A stretch of 6,825 bases of DNA from an uncultured Clostridia bacterium (GTDB lineage: Bacteria; Bacillota; Clostridia; Christensenellales; Aristaeellaceae): assembly GCA_946496415.1 (NCBI GenBank), contig CAMMGP010000064.1:1-6825 (forward strand), written 5' to 3'. Position numbers and translations under genes: made by a program. This document shows, in pieces, positions 1-6,271 of the stretch. Under the pieces are notes generated by a model. The model searched no databases. It saw nothing but the letters and a program-made list of their open reading frames with translations, and was not told the DNA's origin. Position 1 is the first letter of the stretch; every line of letters starts with the position of its first letter.

Positions 1-505
1 TGCCGTGGCGGGCCTCGTCGCGGGCCATCTCATGCACGGTGTCATGGATGGCGTCGAGGTTGAGGGCCTTGGCCTTCTTGGCCAACTCGGTCTTGCCGGC
101 GGTCGCGCCGTTTTCGGCGTCAACGCGCATCTTGAGGTTCTTCTCGGTGGAATCGGTCAGCACCTCGCCCAGCAACTCGGCGAACTTGGCGGCGTGCTCG
201 GCCTCTTCATAGGCGGCCTTCTCCCAGTACAGGCCGATCTCCGGGTAGCCTTCGCGGTGCGCGACGCGCGCCATGGCCAGATACATGCCAACCTCAGAGC
301 ACTCGCCCTGGAAATTCTCGCGCAGGCCGGCCTTGATCTCTTCGGGAACGTCCTTGGCGACGCCGACGACGTGCTCAGAAGCCCAGACCTTCTCGCCTTC
401 CTGCTCCTTGAACTTGGACGCGGGGGCCTTGCAGATGGGGCAGAACTCGGGGGGCGTGTCGCCTTCGTGGACGTAACCGCAGATGGTGCAAACGAACTTC
501 TTCAT
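1..505 (-). CDS. Reverse rubrerythrin (rubredoxin domain first; NADH peroxidase-type), 3' end outside window
   Basis: Translating the minus strand from the ATG at 505-503 gives 168 codons with no stop before the window edge. Residues 1-35 form a rubredoxin-type iron site with C6, C9, C22 and C25 (CTICG and CPIC). A four-helix diiron domain follows from about residue 45, with E68 in the FQGECSE motif, EAEH at 101-104 and EARH at 164-167 as likely iron ligands. The rubredoxin-first order marks the reverse rubrerythrin group of anaerobic clostridia, cytoplasmic enzymes that reduce hydrogen peroxide with electrons from NADH through partner proteins. By comparison with the family, only about a dozen C-terminal residues should be missing. 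A consensus ribosome site lies 8 bases upstream. It is the last gene visible in the same direction as recO, 52 bases beyond the recO stop, so it may be cotranscribed or have its own promoter. The family assignment is secure; peroxidase activity and electron donor are inferred. Confidence 0.93.
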   Translation of the reverse strand, partial: MKKFVCTICGYVHEGDTPPEFCPICKAPASKFKEQEGEKVWASEHVVGVAKDVPEEIKAGLRENFQGECSEVGMYLAMARVAHREGYPEIGLYWEKAAYEEAEHAAKFAELLGEVLTDSTEKNLKMRVDAENGATAGKTELAKKAKALNLDAIHDTVHEMARDEARHG

Positions 506-527
506 GGAAAATGCCTCCTTATTTTCC
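506..527 (-). promoter_or_regulatory. Inverted repeat with the rubrerythrin Shine-Dalgarno site in its loop
   Basis: On the minus strand the mRNA would read GGAAAAT, then AAGGAGGC, then ATTTTCC, followed immediately by the ATG. The two arms are perfect 7-base complements at 527-521 and 512-506. The 8-base loop holds the full AAGGAGG ribosome site (520-514), 8 bases from the start codon. The stem has two G-C and five A-U pairs, so it would be weak. It could be a translational control hairpin, a protein-binding dyad in DNA, or chance. The repeat and the ribosome site are seen directly; a regulatory role is inference. Confidence 0.5.
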
Positions 528-557
528 GTCGTATTTTGTATTCGGACCTTACGCTAT
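506..557 (-). other. Short AT-richer spacer between recO and rubrerythrin
   Basis: This 52-base spacer is about 40% GC, clearly lower than the surrounding genes. It contains the rubrerythrin ribosome site and the inverted repeat. No hairpin followed by a T-run is present, so I see no rho-independent terminator after recO. A TATAAA hexamer (minus strand 562-557) overlaps the recO stop codon and could be a -10 element, but no convincing -35 lies 16-18 bases upstream. A dedicated promoter therefore remains possible but unproven. Confidence 0.4.
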
Positions 558-1307
558 TTATATACCCGCCGCCGCCTGCGCCGAAACAAGGGGCGGCAAA
601 AATTTTTCGGGAATTTGCATGCGCTGCTGCGTGTATTGGCGAAACAGGCGCGCGGCCTCGGGCCAGTCCGGACTCTCGACCAATTTTGGCGCGTTTTCAA
701 AGCGCGTGCGCGGCAATTTGTAGAGTATGCGGCGCGCGCCCAGCGAGATGCGCGGCGCGTGGCTGGGGCAGGAAGGACACACCGCGCCGCCCAGCCGGGC
801 GTCGAAGCGTGCCTCCCCGGCAATGGGACGGCCGCAGAGCACGCAGCTGTCCACGCGCGGGGGATAGCCGGAAAGGGCCATGAAATGCGCCTCAAAGGCG
901 AATGTCAGCATCGCCGCGGGCAATTCCGGCGCGTAGTTGAGGTGCGCCAGCGCCTTGAGCGCCAGCAAAAAGATCTCTTCCGCGGGCACGTCGCGCGGCA
1001 CGCCCGCGTCCAGCAGCCGCAGCCAATAGGCGCCGTGCGTGAGCCGCTCGTAGTCCGTGCGCAATTCAAAAAACCCCTCGCGCACCTGACACTGCTCGAC
1101 GGCATAGCGCTCGCCCTTTTGAAAGAGTTGGAATTCGCCGCTGATAAAGGGCTCGGCAGCGTTGGTCAGCGGCGACTTGGGCCGCCGGCAGCCGCGCGCC
1201 ACGGCGTCCAGCCGCCCGTGACCGGGGGTGAGCAGCGTCACCATGCGGTCATAGTCGCCGTAGTCGGCGCGGCGCAGCACCAGGGCGGCGGTGGTCAGCA
1301 CGGGCAT
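558..1307 (-). CDS. recO: DNA repair protein RecO
   Basis: RecO is a cytoplasmic recombination mediator. With RecR it helps load RecA onto SSB-coated single-stranded DNA in the RecFOR pathway and can anneal complementary strands. The 249-residue length is normal. The N-terminal OB-fold region (about 1-80) begins with the typical pattern of a few residues, an LVLRR strand, and YGDYD then MVTLLTPGHGR. The C-terminal helical domain carries a zinc site with C155, C158, C177 and C180 (CVLCG and CPSC), a feature of many Gram-positive RecO proteins. Its ATG follows the era TAA with no intervening base, and a GAGG ribosome site lies inside the end of era, so translation is probably coupled. Position after era is the standard Bacillota arrangement. 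The stop is TAA at 560-558. Nothing appears truncated. Confidence 0.95.
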   Translation of the reverse strand: MPVLTTAALVLRRADYGDYDRMVTLLTPGHGRLDAVARGCRRPKSPLTNAAEPFISGEFQLFQKGERYAVEQCQVREGFFELRTDYERLTHGAYWLRLLDAGVPRDVPAEEIFLLALKALAHLNYAPELPAAMLTFAFEAHFMALSGYPPRVDSCVLCGRPIAGEARFDARLGGAVCPSCPSHAPRISLGARRILYKLPRTRFENAPKLVESPDWPEAARLFRQYTQQRMQIPEKFLPPLVSAQAAAGI

Positions 1308-2204
1308 TTACTCGTCCTCATAGCCGAGGGCGCGCAAATCGCCGGCGCGGTTGCGCCAGTCCTCGCGCACCTTCACCCACAACTTGAGCGACACGTGCGT
1401 GTTCAGCAGCCTTTCGATGTCCTTGCGGGCCTCGGAACCGATCTTGCCCAGCATCGCGCCCTGCCGGCCTATGATGATGGACTTGTGCGAGGCGCGCTCG
1501 CAATAGATGTTGGCGTGGATCTCTGTCAGCCCCGGGCGCACTTCCTTGATGGAGAGCATCTCCACGCCCACGCCGTGCGGCACCTCGTCGCGCAGGTTCC
1601 ACAGCGCTTTTTCGCGGATGATCTCGGCGCAGAGCACGCGCTCAGGCTGATCGGTCATCATGTCGTCGGGGAAGTACTTCGGCCCCTCCGGCATGGCGGA
1701 AACGAGCATGGAGAGCAGTTCGTCCAGATTGTCCCCGCGCCGGGCGGAGACGCAGACGATCTGGTCAAAGCCGAGATCGTTGAGTTTTTGCAGCTGTGGC
1801 ATCAGCTTTTCCGGCTCGCAGAGGTCGATCTTGTTGACGGCGAGGAACTTGGGGCAGGACATCCGCGCCACGTCCTCGAGAATGGCGCGGTCGCCCTCGC
1901 CGATGAACTGCCCGTCCACCACGCAGAGCACCGCGTCCACGCCCTCGCGGGCGTCGTTGGCGGCCTTGACCATGTACTCGCCCAGCTTGGTGCGCGGCTT
2001 GTGCAGGCCCGGCGTATCGACAAAGACGATCTGCCAGTCCGCGTGCGTGGCCACGCCGAGCAGGCGCGAGCGCGTGGTCTGGGGGTGGTTGGAGACGATG
2101 GCCACCTTTTCCCCCACAAAGCGGTTCATGATGCTGGACTTGCCCACGTTGGGGCGGCCGAGGATGGCCACGAAGCCCGAGCGGAAGGGCTGTTTATTTT
2201 CCAT
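1308..2204 (-). CDS. era: GTPase Era
   Basis: Era is an essential GTPase that binds the 3' end of 16S rRNA and checks late 30S subunit assembly. The protein is 298 residues, normal for the family. The G domain shows G1 GRPNVGKS (16-23), the TTRSR switch I segment near 43-46, G3 DTPG (63-66), G4 NKID (124-127) and the G5 SAR motif (153-155). The C-terminal KH domain contains IIIGRQGAMLGKIG (243-256), the RNA-binding loop. I chose the ATG at 2204 because a GGAGG site lies 6 bases upstream and the protein then starts just before the G domain. The open frame extends to 2291 but that stretch overlaps cdd and lacks Era-like sequence. The start overlaps the end of the ybeY-cdd frame by 11 bases, so the two are probably translationally coupled. 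Confidence 0.97.
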   Translation of the reverse strand: MENKQPFRSGFVAILGRPNVGKSSIMNRFVGEKVAIVSNHPQTTRSRLLGVATHADWQIVFVDTPGLHKPRTKLGEYMVKAANDAREGVDAVLCVVDGQFIGEGDRAILEDVARMSCPKFLAVNKIDLCEPEKLMPQLQKLNDLGFDQIVCVSARRGDNLDELLSMLVSAMPEGPKYFPDDMMTDQPERVLCAEIIREKALWNLRDEVPHGVGVEMLSIKEVRPGLTEIHANIYCERASHKSIIIGRQGAMLGKIGSEARKDIERLLNTHVSLKLWVKVREDWRNRAGDLRALGYEDE

Positions 2205-2607
2205 CGCTGTCCTCCTGCACGCCGAGGTGTTCCGGGCCGAAGGAATGGGGCAAAAGTTCCGCGAGGGGAACGACCTCAAAGTCCTGCCCATACTGGCCGC
2301 AGATGACGCGCATATTGTCGGAGAACTCGTTGAGCACCTGGCGACAGATGCCGCAGGGCCATGCCTGCGCGCTGGAACCGACCACGGCGATGGCGGTGAA
2401 ACTGCGCGCGCCCTCCATCACGGCGCGGCTGACGGCGGAGCGCTCGGCGCAGATGGTCGCGCCGTAGCTGGCGTTTTCGATGTTGCAGCCCTGAAAGGCG
2501 CGCCCGTCGCTGGAAAGCAGGCAGGCGCCCACCTTGAAGCCCGAATAGGGCGTATAAGCCTTGTGCATGGCTTCGCAGGCCAGGTCGAAGAGTTGCTGAT
2601 CCGTCAT
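2194..2607 (-). CDS. cdd: Cytidine deaminase, as internal start within the ybeY-cdd frame
   Basis: Cdd hydrolytically deaminates cytidine and deoxycytidine to uridine and deoxyuridine in pyrimidine salvage. The 137-residue module is a full-length homotetrameric-type enzyme. It has substrate-binding NIENASY (42-48), CAE (53-55: zinc ligand Cys53 and catalytic Glu55) and PCGIC (84-88: zinc ligands Cys85 and Cys88). The ATG at 2607 has GGAGG 8 bases upstream, as good as any site in the window, so a free deaminase can plausibly be translated from the same mRNA even though the frame is continuous with ybeY. In Bacillus the gene sits after dgkA and before era; here it follows ybeY directly. The enzyme assignment is secure. 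Whether it exists free, fused or as both is unresolved. Confidence 0.85.
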   Translation of the reverse strand: MTDQQLFDLACEAMHKAYTPYSGFKVGACLLSSDGRAFQGCNIENASYGATICAERSAVSRAVMEGARSFTAIAVVGSSAQAWPCGICRQVLNEFSDNMRVICGQYGQDFEVVPLAELLPHSFGPEHLGVQEDSDGK

Positions 2608-3111
2608 GGGGTCTTCCTCCGTTCTTGCAAGGGACACGCGATGCATGGCGCGTTCCTCCATTTGCCGCATGGCGGCGCGGTCTGTCTCGTTTTCGTGGTC
2701 GTAGCCCATCAGGTGAAAGGCGGAATGCGCCGTCAGATAGCCCAGTTCGCGCGATAGCGAGTGGCCGTATTCGCGGGCCTGTTCGCGGGCGCGGGAAAGG
2801 GAGATGACGCAGTCGCCCAGATTGCACCAGCCCAGCGAGGGGTCGTACTGCCGCCGCACGCGGGCGGGATCCATGCCGGCGGTGCGGCCGGGGCGGAAGG
2901 AAGCGGTGGGGAAGGAGAGCACGTCCGTCTCCCGATCCACGCCGCGCATCTCGCGGTTGAGGTCGTGCACTTCCTCTTTGGAGGCGATGCGCACGGTCAT
3001 GCCGGCGTTCTCAATGCCTTCGAGCGCGAAACAGGCTTCGCACACGCGCTCCAAAAGCGCTTCCAGCCCCGCAATGCGCTCGTCCACCGCCCATTGCAAC
3101 TCAAGGGGCAT
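2194..3111 (-). CDS. ybeY: YbeY-cytidine deaminase fusion frame (16S rRNA maturation endonuclease + Cdd)
   Basis: One uninterrupted 305-codon frame encodes two proteins that are normally separate. Residues 1-about 163 are YbeY, a zinc-dependent endoribonuclease for 16S rRNA 3'-end maturation and ribosome quality control. It has RGVDRETDVLSFP (56-68, with the conserved Arg56), GDCVIS (99-104) and the zinc motif H129, H133, H139 ending in GYDH. The YbeY part would usually stop after the LAR at 161-163; here TEEDP follows and leads straight into Met169, the natural start of a complete 137-residue cytidine deaminase. I chose the ATG at 3111 because GGAGG lies 9 bases upstream and it overlaps the pgpH stop by 11 bases; the frame stays open upstream to 3279 but that part is antisense-like noise over pgpH. 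Either a fused protein is made, or ribosomes also initiate at the internal site, or both. A lost stop through a sequencing error cannot be excluded. Confidence 0.9.
   Translation of the reverse strand: MPLELQWAVDERIAGLEALLERVCEACFALEGIENAGMTVRIASKEEVHDLNREMRGVDRETDVLSFPTASFRPGRTAGMDPARVRRQYDPSLGWCNLGDCVISLSRAREQAREYGHSLSRELGYLTAHSAFHLMGYDHENETDRAAMRQMEERAMHRVSLARTEEDPMTDQQLFDLACEAMHKAYTPYSGFKVGACLLSSDGRAFQGCNIENASYGATICAERSAVSRAVMEGARSFTAIAVVGSSAQAWPCGICRQVLNEFSDNMRVICGQYGQDFEVVPLAELLPHSFGPEHLGVQEDSDGK
2211..2215 (-). promoter_or_regulatory. Ribosome binding site of era
   Basis: GGAGG on the minus strand lies 6 bases before the era ATG and inside the last codons of the cytidine deaminase region. 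It decides the era start at 2204 over the longer open frame. Confidence 0.85.
2616..2620 (-). promoter_or_regulatory. Internal ribosome binding site for free Cdd
   Basis: GGAGG, within ACGGAGGAAGACCCC on the minus strand, lies 8 bases before the in-frame ATG at 2607. The same bases encode the T-E-E-D-P linker of the fusion frame. Retention of this site suggests that cdd was, or still is, translated as a separate protein. Confidence 0.75.
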
Positions 3112-5242
3112 TTTCGGTATCCTCCGTTTCCGCTTCCGGGGCCACGGCTTCTTCCTCCGGCGCGGGCGCGGCTTCGCTCTCCGTGCGCGGGGGGATGGCG
3201 ATGTCCGGATATTCGATGCGCTCGTGGAACACGCCGCTGAGCACCGACTGGAAGGCGCGGCAGATGCGGTCGAGGTCAACGAACGTGAGTTCGCTTTCGT
3301 CCAACTGTCCGTCGGTCATCTTGGCGCGCACCAGCTTGTGGATGAGCGCGTCGATCTTCTCCGGATCGGGGTCGGGCAGGGCGCGCGCCGCCGCCTCGAT
3401 GGTGTCGGCGAGCATCACCACCGCCGCCTCGCGCGAGCGCGGCCGCGGGCCTTCATAGCGGAAAGCGGCGATGTCTACTTTATCCCCGTAAAGCTTGACG
3501 GCCTTGTCGTAGAAGAAGACCATCGGCGAATCGCCGTGATGCTGGCGGATGATGTCGAGGATCGGCTCGGGCAGTCGCGCCTTGAGCCCCATCTGGTAGC
3601 CGTCGCGCGTGTGCGCGGTGAGTATGGCGGCGCTCACGCGCGGGTCGGTACGGTCGTGCGGGTTGTCGCCGGCCATCTGGTTTTCCTTGAAGTACATAGG
3701 CCGCTTGAGTTTGCCCACGTCGTGGTAGTACGCGCCCACCCTGGCAAGCAGTCCGTTGGCGCCGATGGCGCTGGCGGCGGTTTCTGCAAGGTTGGCGACG
3801 ATGATGGAGTGGTGATAGCTGCCCGGCGCTTCCAGCAACATGCGCCTGAGAAGCGGCTGGTTGGGATTGGAAAGCTCCAACAGCTTTGCCGAGGTGGTGA
3901 GGTTGAAGATCCACTCGAGGATCGGCTGCACGCCGATGCACAGTATGGCCGCGCACAAGCCGCTGCCCGCCGCGCACAGGCCGTTGAGCGCCGTATCGCT
4001 GGATACCGCGCCGTTGATCATGCCCACGGCGATGACGCAGAGGAAGTTCGTCACGCCCACCAGCACGCCGGCCAGTAGCGCGGCGGTGCGCTGCTGACGA
4101 TGGCGCAGCACGGTAACGGCTACCGGCCCGCTGACAAAGGCCATCAGAAGCACCGTGAAGGTGACGACGTTGAACAGGCCGTTGTCGCTCACGCCGGCGA
4201 TCAGAGCGACCGGCACGGACAGGACGATGGTGGAGAAGATCGCCAGCCTTGGCCGCACCAGCAGCGTGATCAAAAGCAGGCCCAGCCCCGTGGCCGTAGG
4301 CACGAAATAGGGGTTGAAAATGCGGAAGAACAGCGCCAGACCCACCACCAGCACGTAGAGTATGCCCAGCAGCAAAAGCGTGCGCGGGCGGCGGGCGATG
4401 TCCAACTCATAGCGATACATGTACAGGCCCACGGCCACCATCAGCGCCAGCATCATCAGCGCGCAGCCGAGGATCATGTTCGTGGGATCGTTGTCCACCT
4501 TGCCGAGGGCTTCGAGCATGGCGTACTGCGCCGGGGTGACGATGGCGCCCTGGCGGACGATGACCTCGCCGGTGACGCAGACGACGTCCTCGACCTCCTC
4601 GCGGGCGCGCTGGCGGTTCATCTCCGTCGTTTCCGCGTCGATGAGCATATTGGGCTTCAGGCGCGAGCGCACCGCCTCGACGGTCACGCTCACCAGATGC
4701 GCGTCATAGCCCTCGGCGCTCAGGTCGCGCTCCAGGCGGGAGAGCATCGCCTCCTCCTGCCCCTCGGGGAGGGAGGAGATCAGCGTATCGTGCGTGTATT
4801 CCAGCGCATAGTCAAACAGCGCCTCCAGCGTTTCGCGGGGCGCGGCGAACATGGCCTCAAGCTGCGCGGGCGTGAGTTGCAGATCCAGCTGCGAGGCGTC
4901 GCCGCGCGCGTCGTAGAGGGCGAGAAGCCGCTCAAACAGCGCGCTTAGGTCGTTCGTCACCTGCGTGGTCACGCTTTCATCCACGCTCTTGTAGCTGACG
5001 TCCACCTGCGCGGCGGCTGCGTCGCGCAACTGCGCGGTGGTAACGGTATCCACCACGTCCTCGCTGGCGTAAATGGTGGCGTCCGCCGGCATGCCCACGC
5101 GGATGTCGTAGCGCTGCGGCGTGACGGCGGCGGAGAGCAGCACAAAGAGCAAAAGATAGGTTCCCACCGCGATCAACGCCGTGCGCAGGAGGTTGTTTAC
5201 CTCGCTCAAGGGGATTTTCCAGGGTAACTTCATAGGAGGCAC
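3101..5242 (-). CDS. pgpH: PgpH/YqfF-type 7TM-HD phosphodiesterase (c-di-AMP hydrolase family)
   Basis: This is a membrane HD-domain phosphodiesterase; characterised family members hydrolyse c-di-AMP to pApA. Numbering from the GTG at 5242: one N-terminal membrane segment (about 19-40), an extracytoplasmic 7TMR-HDED-type domain (about 41-255), a bundle of about seven membrane segments (256-441), then a cytoplasmic HD domain (about 450-685). The metal ligands all look intact: His478 (in YHHS), His507-Asp508 (YYHDVGK), His544 (LTAH), His568-His569 (QHHGD) and Asp613 (LADTIEA). The last 30 residues are a low-complexity Ala/Glu/Pro acidic tail. The start is uncertain: the frame opens with TTG at 5260 without a ribosome site, GTG at 5242 follows a GGAAGGG stretch closely, and ATG at 5233 has that stretch rather far upstream. 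It lies about 33 bases after phoH and overlaps ybeY by 11 bases. Substrate is inferred from the family. Confidence 0.94.
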   Translation of the reverse strand: MPPMKLPWKIPLSEVNNLLRTALIAVGTYLLLFVLLSAAVTPQRYDIRVGMPADATIYASEDVVDTVTTAQLRDAAAAQVDVSYKSVDESVTTQVTNDLSALFERLLALYDARGDASQLDLQLTPAQLEAMFAAPRETLEALFDYALEYTHDTLISSLPEGQEEAMLSRLERDLSAEGYDAHLVSVTVEAVRSRLKPNMLIDAETTEMNRQRAREEVEDVVCVTGEVIVRQGAIVTPAQYAMLEALGKVDNDPTNMILGCALMMLALMVAVGLYMYRYELDIARRPRTLLLLGILYVLVVGLALFFRIFNPYFVPTATGLGLLLITLLVRPRLAIFSTIVLSVPVALIAGVSDNGLFNVVTFTVLLMAFVSGPVAVTVLRHRQQRTAALLAGVLVGVTNFLCVIAVGMINGAVSSDTALNGLCAAGSGLCAAILCIGVQPILEWIFNLTTSAKLLELSNPNQPLLRRMLLEAPGSYHHSIIVANLAETAASAIGANGLLARVGAYYHDVGKLKRPMYFKENQMAGDNPHDRTDPRVSAAILTAHTRDGYQMGLKARLPEPILDIIRQHHGDSPMVFFYDKAVKLYGDKVDIAAFRYEGPRPRSREAAVVMLADTIEAAARALPDPDPEKIDALIHKLVRAKMTDGQLDESELTFVDLDRICRAFQSVLSGVFHERIEYPDIAIPPRTESEAAPAPEEEAVAPEAETEDTENAP
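3121..3125 (-). promoter_or_regulatory. Ribosome binding site of ybeY
   Basis: GGAGG on the minus strand lies 9 bases before the ybeY ATG and inside the last codons of pgpH. It fixes the ybeY start at 3111, in an 11-base overlap with the upstream gene. Confidence 0.85.
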
Positions 5243-5275
5243 GCTTCCCTTCCGTTTCAAGAGAGGTCCACGGTC

Positions 5276-6262
5276 TTAGCGGCGGTTTTTTGCCGCCGCG
5301 TGCTTTTCGTAGGCGCGCACGATGGCCTGCACCAGTTCATGGCGCACCACGTCGCGGTGCGAAAGCGTGACGATGCCGATGTCGTTCACGCCCTTGAGCA
5401 CTTCCAGCGCCTCGATGAGGCCGGAGCGCTTGCCCGTTGGCAGGTCGATCTGCGTCACGTCGCCGGTGATGACCATCTTCGAGCCCATGCCCATGCGGGT
5501 CAAAAACATCTTCATCTGCTCGGAGGTGGTGTTCTGCGCCTCGTCGAGGATGATGAAGGCGTCATTGAGCGTGCGGCCGCGCATGTAGGCAAGCGGCGCG
5601 ACCTCCACAGCCCCGCGCTCCACCAGCCGCTGATAGGCCTCCAGACCCATCATTTCGTGCAGCGCGTCGTAGAGGGGGCGCAGATAGGGATCGACCTTCT
5701 GCGCCAGGTCGCCGGGCAGGAAACCGAGCTTTTCGCCGGCCTCCACCGCCGGGCGCGTGAGGATGATGCGCTCCACGTCCTTGCTCTTGAGCGCCACCAC
5801 GGCCATGGCGATGGCCAGATAGGTCTTGCCCGTGCCGGCGGGGCCGACGGCAAAGGTGCAGGTGTTGTTCTTGATGGCGTCCACATACTGCTTCTGCCCC
5901 AGCGTCTTGCACTTCACCTGCCGCCCGCGGTGAGTGATGGCGATGACGTCGCGCATGATCTCGCCGATGCGGTCGGCGTTGCCCTCGCTGGCCAGTTCGA
6001 TGGCGTAGCGTATGCGCGTGCGGTCCACCGGGTCGCCGCGCTGGATGATCTCCAGAAGCTTTTCCAGCGTCAGGCGCGCCAGCGCCACCTTGTCCGCGTC
6101 GCCGGTGAAGGTCACTTCGCCGCCGTGCGCGTAGATATCCACGTCCAGTTCCTCGCGGAACAGGCGCATGTTTTCCTCGCGGATGCCAAAAAGCGCGATG
6201 AACTGCTCGGGCACGTCCACGCGCAGTACGTCGGTCGCAACATTTGCGGTCGTTGTCTCCAT
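5276..6262 (-). CDS. phoH: PhoH-family ATPase (PhoH/PhoL)
   Basis: A cytoplasmic P-loop ATPase of the PhoH-like family, 328 residues, a normal length. An N-terminal region of about 110 residues includes a small KH-like nucleic-acid-binding fold (about 14-75). The ATPase core has Walker A GPAGTGKT (140-147), TRPAVEAGEKLGFLPGD (169-185), Walker B FIILDEAQN (236-244) and the GDVTQIDLP sensor segment (267-275). Its role is incompletely known; in many bacteria the gene is next to ybeY, which suggests RNA or ribosome-related work, and that neighbourhood is kept here with pgpH between. The ATG at 6262 is the first start after the in-frame yqfD stop, 9 bases upstream. The best GGAGG (6281-6277) lies 14 bases away and covers the yqfD end, so initiation may rely on coupling to yqfD translation. 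Confidence 0.95.
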   Translation of the reverse strand: METTTANVATDVLRVDVPEQFIALFGIREENMRLFREELDVDIYAHGGEVTFTGDADKVALARLTLEKLLEIIQRGDPVDRTRIRYAIELASEGNADRIGEIMRDVIAITHRGRQVKCKTLGQKQYVDAIKNNTCTFAVGPAGTGKTYLAIAMAVVALKSKDVERIILTRPAVEAGEKLGFLPGDLAQKVDPYLRPLYDALHEMMGLEAYQRLVERGAVEVAPLAYMRGRTLNDAFIILDEAQNTTSEQMKMFLTRMGMGSKMVITGDVTQIDLPTGKRSGLIEALEVLKGVNDIGIVTLSHRDVVRHELVQAIVRAYEKHAAAKNRR

Positions 6263-6271
6263 AGTGTGCGT

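Noticed and set aside
557..589. Sigma-A-like promoter (TTGTTT and TATAAA) for rubrerythrin
   Set aside because: The spacer is 21 bases, too long for a standard promoter, and no better -35 lies at 16-18 bases. Kept only as a weak possibility.
568..597. GCCGCC/GGCGGC hairpin near the recO end as a terminator
   Set aside because: The 6-bp stem has a 15-base loop and is followed by TATATAAAT rather than a T-run, and it lies in coding sequence; GC-rich triplet repeats make such pairing likely by chance.
598..607. AAAAATTTTT palindrome inside recO
   Set aside because: It is a short A/T run encoding Lys and Phe codons in the conserved C-terminal region, with no associated structure; probably chance.
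2205..2291. N-terminal extension of era up to 2291
   Set aside because: It overlaps the end of cdd, is not Era-like, and the ATG at 2204 has GGAGG 6 bases upstream and gives the normal length.
483..2306. 607-codon open frame on the plus strand
   Set aside because: It lies antisense to recO and era, which are clear conserved genes. Its product is rich in His, Arg, Ala and Gln with no recognisable motif, as expected for the reverse of GC-rich codons.
3112..3279. N-terminal extension of the ybeY-cdd frame up to 3279
   Set aside because: The added 56 residues are Arg/Ser/Pro-rich noise overlapping pgpH in another frame, whereas the ATG at 3111 has a good ribosome site and a natural YbeY N-terminus.
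2804..4948. Long plus-strand open frames (2804-4078 and 4100-4948) opposite ybeY and pgpH
   Set aside because: They have compositionally biased products, no domain motifs and no ribosome sites that I could support; they are antisense to genes with intact catalytic motifs.
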